DNA of 64,000 nucleotides from positions 992,001 through 1,056,000 of the forward strand of contig LN483070.1 in assembly GCA_900016675.1 (NCBI GenBank), written 5' to 3'. This DNA is from Arthrobacter saudimassiliensis. Its GTDB lineage: Bacteria > Actinomycetota > Actinomycetes > Actinomycetales > Micrococcaceae. The notes below the pieces were generated by a model. It was not told where the DNA came from and did not search any database. It worked only from the letters and a program-made list of their open reading frames with translations. Below, one piece after another: positions 59,286-64,000 of the stretch; positions within the stretch are counted from its first letter, which is position 1, and the number at the start of each line of letters is the position of its first letter. A program made the position numbers and the translations under genes.

Positions 59286-61499
59286 TTGGAGGGTCCCGAA
59301 ATCCAGTTCTCCGAAGCCGTCATTGACAACGGCAAGTTCGGAAAGCGCGTCGTCCGGTTTGAAACCGGCCGCATCGCCAAGCAGGCGGCAGGTTCCGCGA
59401 TGGTCTACATCGACGAGGACACCACCCTGCTCTCCGCCACCACCGCGGGCAAGTCCCCGCGTGAGGGCTTTGACTTCTTCCCGCTGACCGTCGATGTGGA
59501 AGAGCGCATGTACGCCGCCGGCCGCATCCCCGGTTCGTTCTTCCGCCGCGAAGGCCGCCCCTCCACCGAGGCGATCCTGGCCTGCCGCCTGATGGACCGC
59601 CCGCTGCGCCCGGCCTTCGTCAAGGGCCTGCGCAACGAGGTCCAGGTCGTCGTGACCGTGCTGTCGATCAACCCCGACGTCCTCTACGACGTCGTCGCGA
59701 TCAACGCGTCCTCCATGTCCACCCAGCTGAGCGGCCTGCCGTTCTCCGGCCCGATCGGCGGCGTCCGCGTTGCCCTGGTCGACGGCCAGTGGGTCGCGTT
59801 CCCGAAGCACTCCGAGCTGGAGCGCGCCGTGTTCTCGATGGTGGTGGCCGGCCGCATCGCCGGTGACGACGTCGCCATCATGATGGTCGAGGCCGAAGCC
59901 ACCGACAACGCCTGGAACCTGATCAAGGAAGAGGGCGCCACCGCCCCGACCGAAGAGGTCGTCGCCGAGGGCCTGGAGGCTGCCAAGCCGTTCATCAAGG
60001 TCCTGTGCGAGGCCCAGGCCGACCTGGCCGCCCGTGCCGCGAAGCCGACCGTCGAGTTCCCGATCTTCCTGGACTTCCAGGACGACGTGTACGAGGCCGT
60101 CAACGCCGCCGCCGCGGAAAAGCTGGCCTCGGTGTTCTCCATCGCCGACAAGCAGGAGCGCGACGCCGCGGCCGACGCCCTGAAGGACGAGGTCAAGGCC
60201 GCCCTGGCCGAGCAGTTCGAAGGCCGCGAGGGTGAAATCTCCGCAGCGTTCCGTGCGGTGACCAAGCAGGTCGTGCGCCAGCGCATCCTCAAGGAGCAGG
60301 TCCGCATCGACGGCCGCGGCCTGACGGACATCCGCCAGCTCACCGCCGAGGTCGAGGTTCTGCCCCGCGTGCACGGCTCCGCGATCTTCGAGCGCGGCGA
60401 AACTCAGATCATGGGCGTCACCACGCTGAACATGCTGAAGATGGAACAGCAGATCGACTCGCTGTCCCCGGTGACGCGCAAGCGCTACATGCACAACTAC
60501 AACTTCCCGCCGTACTCCACCGGTGAGACCGGCCGCGTGGGCTCGCCCAAGCGCCGCGAAATCGGCCACGGCGCCCTGGCCGAGCGCGCCCTGGTGCCGG
60601 TGCTGCCCTCGCGCGAGGAGTTCCCCTACGCCATCCGCCAGGTCTCCGAAGCCCTGGGCTCCAACGGCTCCACCTCGATGGGCTCGGTCTGCGCCTCCAC
60701 GCTGTCCATGCTCAACGCCGGTGTGCCGCTGAAGGCTCCGGTTGCCGGCATCGCCATGGGCCTGGTTTCCGACCAGGTCGACGGTGAGACCCGCTACGCC
60801 GCACTGACCGACATCCTCGGCGCCGAAGATGCCTTCGGCGACATGGACTTCAAGGTCGCCGGCACCCGCGAGTTCGTGACCGCGATCCAGCTCGACACCA
60901 AGCTCGACGGCATCCCCGCCTCGGTCCTGGCCGCCGCGCTGAAGCAGGCCCGCGAGGCCCGCCTGCACATCCTCGACGTGATGGAAGCCGCGATCGACGC
61001 TCCGGACGAGATGTCCGAGTTCGCTCCGCGGATCATCTCGGTCAAGATCCCCGTGGACAAGATCGGCGAGGTCATCGGCCCGAAGGGCAAGATGATCAAC
61101 CAGATCCAGGAGGACACCGGCGCCGACATCTCGATCGAAGACGACGGCACCGTCCTCATCGGCGCAACCGACGGCGGCTCCGCCGAGGCTGCCCGCTCGG
61201 CGATCAACGCGATCGCCAACCCGCAGGTCCCCGAAATCGGCGAGCGGTACCTCGGTACCGTGGTCAAGACCACCACCTTCGGTGCGTTCGTCTCGCTGAC
61301 CCCGGGCAAGGACGGCCTGCTGCACATCTCCGAGCTGCGCAAGCTCGCCGGCGGCAAGCGCGTTGACGACGTCGAGGACGTCGTCGGCGTCGGCCAGAAG
61401 ATCCAGGTGGAAATCACCAAGATCGATGACCGCGGCAAGCTGTCCCTGGCTCCGGTCGTGGCCGAAGAGGCCCCGGCGGAAGCCGAGCCGGCGGAGTAA
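59286..61499 (+). CDS. pnp: Polyribonucleotide nucleotidyltransferase (PNPase)
   Basis: Protein of 737 residues. Two RNase PH halves: the first from [20 protein letters not shown], the second from [20 protein letters not shown]. The second half has [19 protein letters not shown] and the metal-binding [19 protein letters not shown] ([20 protein letters not shown]) and S1 ([20 protein letters not shown]) domains close it. It degrades RNA by phosphorolysis and can add tails; in actinobacteria it also has a pppGpp-linked role. TTG 59286 is chosen because GGAGG at 59273-59277 lies 8 bases before and family proteins begin [12 protein letters not shown]. The M16 peptidase gene follows without a gap. 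Confidence 0.96.
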   Translation: MEGPEIQFSEAVIDNGKFGKRVVRFETGRIAKQAAGSAMVYIDEDTTLLSATTAGKSPREGFDFFPLTVDVEERMYAAGRIPGSFFRREGRPSTEAILACRLMDRPLRPAFVKGLRNEVQVVVTVLSINPDVLYDVVAINASSMSTQLSGLPFSGPIGGVRVALVDGQWVAFPKHSELERAVFSMVVAGRIAGDDVAIMMVEAEATDNAWNLIKEEGATAPTEEVVAEGLEAAKPFIKVLCEAQADLAARAAKPTVEFPIFLDFQDDVYEAVNAAAAEKLASVFSIADKQERDAAADALKDEVKAALAEQFEGREGEISAAFRAVTKQVVRQRILKEQVRIDGRGLTDIRQLTAEVEVLPRVHGSAIFERGETQIMGVTTLNMLKMEQQIDSLSPVTRKRYMHNYNFPPYSTGETGRVGSPKRREIGHGALAERALVPVLPSREEFPYAIRQVSEALGSNGSTSMGSVCASTLSMLNAGVPLKAPVAGIAMGLVSDQVDGETRYAALTDILGAEDAFGDMDFKVAGTREFVTAIQLDTKLDGIPASVLAAALKQAREARLHILDVMEAAIDAPDEMSEFAPRIISVKIPVDKIGEVIGPKGKMINQIQEDTGADISIEDDGTVLIGATDGGSAEAARSAINAIANPQVPEIGERYLGTVVKTTTFGAFVSLTPGKDGLLHISELRKLAGGKRVDDVEDVVGVGQKIQVEITKIDDRGKLSLAPVVAEEAPAEAEPAE

Positions 61500-62885
61500 A
61501 TGCCTGCTGCAGCTGCATCGAACAACCGTCCCGGGCACCAGCCCGGGACGGTTGTCCGTCTTCCACTGACTAATTCCACCGAGCCGGACATCACTGTCGG
61601 CAACGCCGGGGGAGCGCTCGTCCGCCGCACCGTGCTGCCCGGCGGCGTCCGGGTGCTCACCGAAGCCATGCCGGGCCAGCGCAGCGCCAGCATCGGCTTC
61701 TGGGTGGGCGTCGGCTCCCGGGACGAGGCCGAAGGCCGCCACGGCTCCACCCACTTCCTGGAACACCTGCTGTTCAAGGGCACCGCCCGCCGCGACGCGA
61801 TGGACATCGCCTCGGCCTTCGACGAGGTGGGCGGGGAATCCAACGCCGCCACGGCCAAGGAAAGCACCTGCTACTACGCCCGCGTGCTGGACTCCGACCT
61901 GCCGATGGCGATCGACGTCATCGCCGACATGGTCACCTCCGCGCTGATCGACCCGGAGGAACTGGAGCAGGAGCGCGGCGTCATCCTCGAAGAGATCGCC
62001 ATGGACATGGACGATCCGGCGGACCTGTGCCACGAGAAGTTCACCGAGGCCGTCCTGGCCGGGCATCCGCTCGGCCGGCCCATCGGCGGCACCCCGGAGG
62101 CCATCCGCGGGGTGTCCCGCGAGGCCGTGCTGGACCACTACCGGCGCTACTACCGGCCCGAGGAGCTGGTGGTGACGGCCGCCGGCGGCCTGGACCACGA
62201 CCACGTGTGCTCGCTGGTCCGGGACGCGCTGTCCAAGGCCGGCTGGGAGCTTGCGGAGACGGCCCTGCCCGCCCCGCGCCGCAGCGCCGAGCCCGCGCGC
62301 ATCGACTCCACCGGCGGCGTCGAGGTCATCAACCGCCCGGTGGAGCAGGCCAACGTGGTCATCGGCTGCCCCGCGCTGACCGCCACGGATGACCGGCGGT
62401 TCGCCATGAGCGTCCTGAACACGATCCTGGGCGGAGGGATGTCCTCCCGCCTGTTCCAGGAGATCCGCGAAAAGCGCGGCCTGGCGTACTCCACGTACTC
62501 CTTCTCCGCCGCCTACTCGGACGCCGGATACTTCGGAATGTATGCCGGCTGCTCGCCGTCGCGCACCCGCGAGGTCCTGGACCTGCTGGCCGCGGAACTC
62601 GAGCGGCTGGCCGCCGACGGGGTGGACCAGGGCGAGCTGGCCAAGGCGCTGGGACAGATCTCCGGCGGCATGGTCCTGGGCCTGGAGGATTCCGGGTCCC
62701 GGATGTCGCGCCTCGGACGGGCCGAACTGGTCACCGGGGAGTTCATCGACATCGAGGAATCGCTGGCCCGCATCCGTTCCGTCACCGCGGAGCAGGTGCA
62801 GGAACTGGCCGCCGAGCTGGCCGCGGCGCCCCGCACGATCACCGTGGTGGGCCCGTTCGAGTCGCCGGCGGAACTCGGCTTCTAG
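61500..62885 (+). CDS. M16-family zinc peptidase
   Basis: Protein of 461 residues. The inverted zinc motif is H85-x2-E88-H89 in HGSTHFLEHLLFKGT, with the third ligand in the EEIAMDMDDPADL segment. The C-terminal half has the inactive M16 domain (NTILGGGMSSRLFQEIREKR, then GLAYSTYSF). It cuts peptides; Bacillus relatives (MlpA/YmxG) also lie next to pnp. The exact substrate is unknown. ATG 61500 directly follows the pnp stop. The first 40 codons overlap a perfect hairpin (61522-61555), so the true start may lie later, though no better start codon is seen before 61630. Confidence 0.9.
   Translation: MPAAAASNNRPGHQPGTVVRLPLTNSTEPDITVGNAGGALVRRTVLPGGVRVLTEAMPGQRSASIGFWVGVGSRDEAEGRHGSTHFLEHLLFKGTARRDAMDIASAFDEVGGESNAATAKESTCYYARVLDSDLPMAIDVIADMVTSALIDPEELEQERGVILEEIAMDMDDPADLCHEKFTEAVLAGHPLGRPIGGTPEAIRGVSREAVLDHYRRYYRPEELVVTAAGGLDHDHVCSLVRDALSKAGWELAETALPAPRRSAEPARIDSTGGVEVINRPVEQANVVIGCPALTATDDRRFAMSVLNTILGGGMSSRLFQEIREKRGLAYSTYSFSAAYSDAGYFGMYAGCSPSRTREVLDLLAAELERLAADGVDQGELAKALGQISGGMVLGLEDSGSRMSRLGRAELVTGEFIDIEESLARIRSVTAEQVQELAAELAAAPRTITVVGPFESPAELGF
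61522..61555 (+). terminator. Terminator-like hairpin inside the start of the M16 gene
   Basis: A perfect 15-bp stem, ACAACCGTCCCGGGC with its complement at 61541-61555, loop ACCA. It lies 22 bp after the pnp stop, where a pnp terminator would be expected. Confidence 0.7.
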
Positions 62886-62888
62886 GCC

Positions 62889-63149
62889 TCAGCCGCCGGC
62901 AAACGGCGGCAGGATGTCGACGACGTCGTCCGCGGCCAGGACACGGGTCCGGTCGCGGACGGCGGTCTCGTTGACCAGGAAGGTGCTGCGCCCGATCACG
63001 GACTTCAACGACGGAACTCCCGCCGGCGGCTCCGGGTGCCGGGCGGCGAGCTTGTCCAGGAGCTCCTCCAGCGCCAGGGACCCATGGTCCAGGGTCTCCT
63101 CATTGAGGCCGACGGCCGCCTTCGCGGCGCCGAAATAACGGATCAGCAC
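62889..63149 (-). CDS. moaD: Molybdopterin synthase small subunit (MoaD/ThiS fold)
   Basis: Ubiquitin-like protein of 86 residues. VLIRYFGAAKAAVG opens it, and VLAADDVVDILPPFAGG ends in the double glycine that is adenylated and thiocarboxylated. It donates sulfur for the dithiolene of molybdopterin. The GTG start 63149 lies directly after the moaA TAA, so it is translated with moaA. It is convergent with the M16 gene, leaving only 3 bp between stops. Confidence 0.9.
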   Translation of the reverse strand: MLIRYFGAAKAAVGLNEETLDHGSLALEELLDKLAARHPEPPAGVPSLKSVIGRSTFLVNETAVRDRTRVLAADDVVDILPPFAGG

Positions 63150-64000
63150 TTAGCCACCTATCGCGCTCATGGTTCGGTCCGGCTGGACATAGTCTTCCGC
63201 ATCGAGGCCGACGTGGTCCATTCCGTGGGCCTTCGGCTTGCCCCACATCGCTTCCTGCCAGCGGAGGGCCACCTGCTCGTCGGAGGCGTCGGAGCGCAGC
63301 AGCGCCCGCAGATCGGTCTCCTCATGGGAGAACAGGCAGCTGCGCACCTGCCCCTCCGCCGTGATCCGGGTCCGCCGGCAGTCCGCGCAGAACGGCTCGG
63401 TGACCGAGGCGATGATGCCCACGGTGCCGGCCGGTTCCGCAGAGCCGGGCCGGAAGACCTGCCAGCGCTCCGCCGGCGCCCCGTCGCGGCTGCGCGGATC
63501 CGGGGCCAGGACAAACCGCTCCCGGAGCCGTGCCCGCACGTCTCCGGCGGTCACCATGCCCTCCCGGGTCCAGCCGTGGTCGGCGTCCAGCGGCATCTGT
63601 TCGATGAAGCGCAGCTCGAAGCCGCGCTGCAGGGCCCAGTCCAGCAGGTCCGGCGCCTCGGCGTCGTTGATCCCGCGCATGAGCACGGCGTTGATCTTCA
63701 CCAGCCCCAGCCCCACCCGGGCCGCTTCCTCAATGCCGGCCAGGACCCGCTCCAGGAACGGGCGGCGGGTCAGCTGCGCGAACGTGCCCGGGTGGAGGGA
63801 ATCCAGGGAGACATTGATGCGCGTCAGGCCCGCCTCCTTGAGGGCCGCGGCCTTGCGGTCCAGGCCGAGGGCGTTGGTCGTCAGCGAGATGGGCAGCTCA
63901 GGGTGGGCGGCACGCAGGTCCGCAATGATGTCGACGAGGTCCGCGCGGACCAGGGGCTCGCCGCCGGTGAGCCTCAGTTCCCTGATGCCCAGCTGCTCGA
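63150..64000 (-). CDS. moaA: GTP 3',8-cyclase MoaA, C-terminal part (cut by window edge)
   Basis: The frame continues past the right edge; about 283 residues are visible. From the edge come LRLTGGEPLVRADLVDII, a radical-SAM GGEP segment, and SLTTNALGLDRKAAALKEAG and RINVSLDSLHPGTFAQLT. The second [4Fe-4S] cluster is C-x2-C-x13-C in PFCADCRRTRITAEGQVRSC. The end MSAIGG carries the activating GG tail. With MoaC it makes cyclic pyranopterin monophosphate, the first step of molybdenum cofactor synthesis. The N-terminal CxxxCxxC cluster lies outside the window. The internal start at 63716 is not real, since homology runs through it. Confidence 0.93.
   Translation of the reverse strand, partial: EQLGIRELRLTGGEPLVRADLVDIIADLRAAHPELPISLTTNALGLDRKAAALKEAGLTRINVSLDSLHPGTFAQLTRRPFLERVLAGIEEAARVGLGLVKINAVLMRGINDAEAPDLLDWALQRGFELRFIEQMPLDADHGWTREGMVTAGDVRARLRERFVLAPDPRSRDGAPAERWQVFRPGSAEPAGTVGIIASVTEPFCADCRRTRITAEGQVRSCLFSHEETDLRALLRSDASDEQVALRWQEAMWGKPKAHGMDHVGLDAEDYVQPDRTMSAIGG

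Noticed and set aside
57984-62204. A 1406-codon open frame on the minus strand across ribF, rpsO, pnp and the M16 gene
   Set aside because: It is antisense to four well-conserved genes and has a low-complexity composition typical of GC-rich shadow frames.
63150-63716. moaA starting at 63716
   Set aside because: Conserved MoaA sequence continues upstream to the window edge, so this would be an internal start.

Overview
The window is high-GC chromosomal DNA of an actinobacterium, most likely Micrococcaceae (Arthrobacter-like). The reasons are the strong G/C third-position bias, the frequent GTG/TTG starts, and the gene orders rpsB-tsf-pyrH-frr-cdsA, dxr-rseP-ispG-proS and rimP-nusA-ylxR-infB-rbfA-truB-ribF-rpsO-pnp-M16 peptidase. 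The assignment rests on gene order and protein character, not on a database search.

Layout. 1-4.2 kb: the end of a sugar MFS transporter, a holin-fold membrane protein, and a lipid block (CDP-alcohol phosphatidyltransferase, DMT transporter, GT4 glycosyltransferase). 4.28-6.75 kb: a CAT-anticodon tRNA whose 3' end is exactly repeated (35 bp) 2.4 kb downstream. The two copies bracket a small lower-GC island holding a GT-D glycosyltransferase, a small unknown protein, about 0.9 kb without a convincing gene, and no integrase. 6.9-14.4 kb: an acyl-CoA dehydrogenase, an M23 peptidase, rpsB, tsf, pyrH, frr, cdsA and a DivIVA-repeat protein. 14.4-20.4 kb: a LytS/LytTR two-component system between two divergent solute:sodium symporter units, with a CRP-like site in the intergenic region.

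20.6-34.2 kb forms one metabolic unit: an Lrp-type regulator, a branched-chain 2-oxoacid dehydrogenase (E1a, E1b, E2), a TetR regulator with two matching operators, methylcrotonyl-CoA carboxylase (both subunits), an acyl-CoA dehydrogenase, a CoA transferase (A and B), a MaoC hydratase and a CitE-like lyase. With an aminotransferase and a thiolase from elsewhere this is a full leucine route to acetyl-CoA, using the (R)-HMG-CoA branch described for Mycobacterium tuberculosis. A third copy of the TetR-type operator lies in front of the acyl-CoA dehydrogenase at 6.9 kb.

35-48 kb: the MEP isoprenoid genes dxr and ispG, the site-2 protease, a SatD-like regulator paired with a membrane protein broken at a G10 tract, a GNAT, two tandem paralogous lipoproteins, proS, a TSUP transporter, an aminoglycoside-phosphotransferase-like kinase and a DUF4439 protein. 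48-64 kb: the translation and RNA-processing cluster from rimP to pnp, the M16 peptidase, and moaD plus a partial moaA running off the right edge. infB is split into two frames at a 47-bp perfect inverted repeat, which is either an assembly fold-back or a real rearrangement. No CRISPR array, rRNA operon, complete insertion sequence or replication origin was found.
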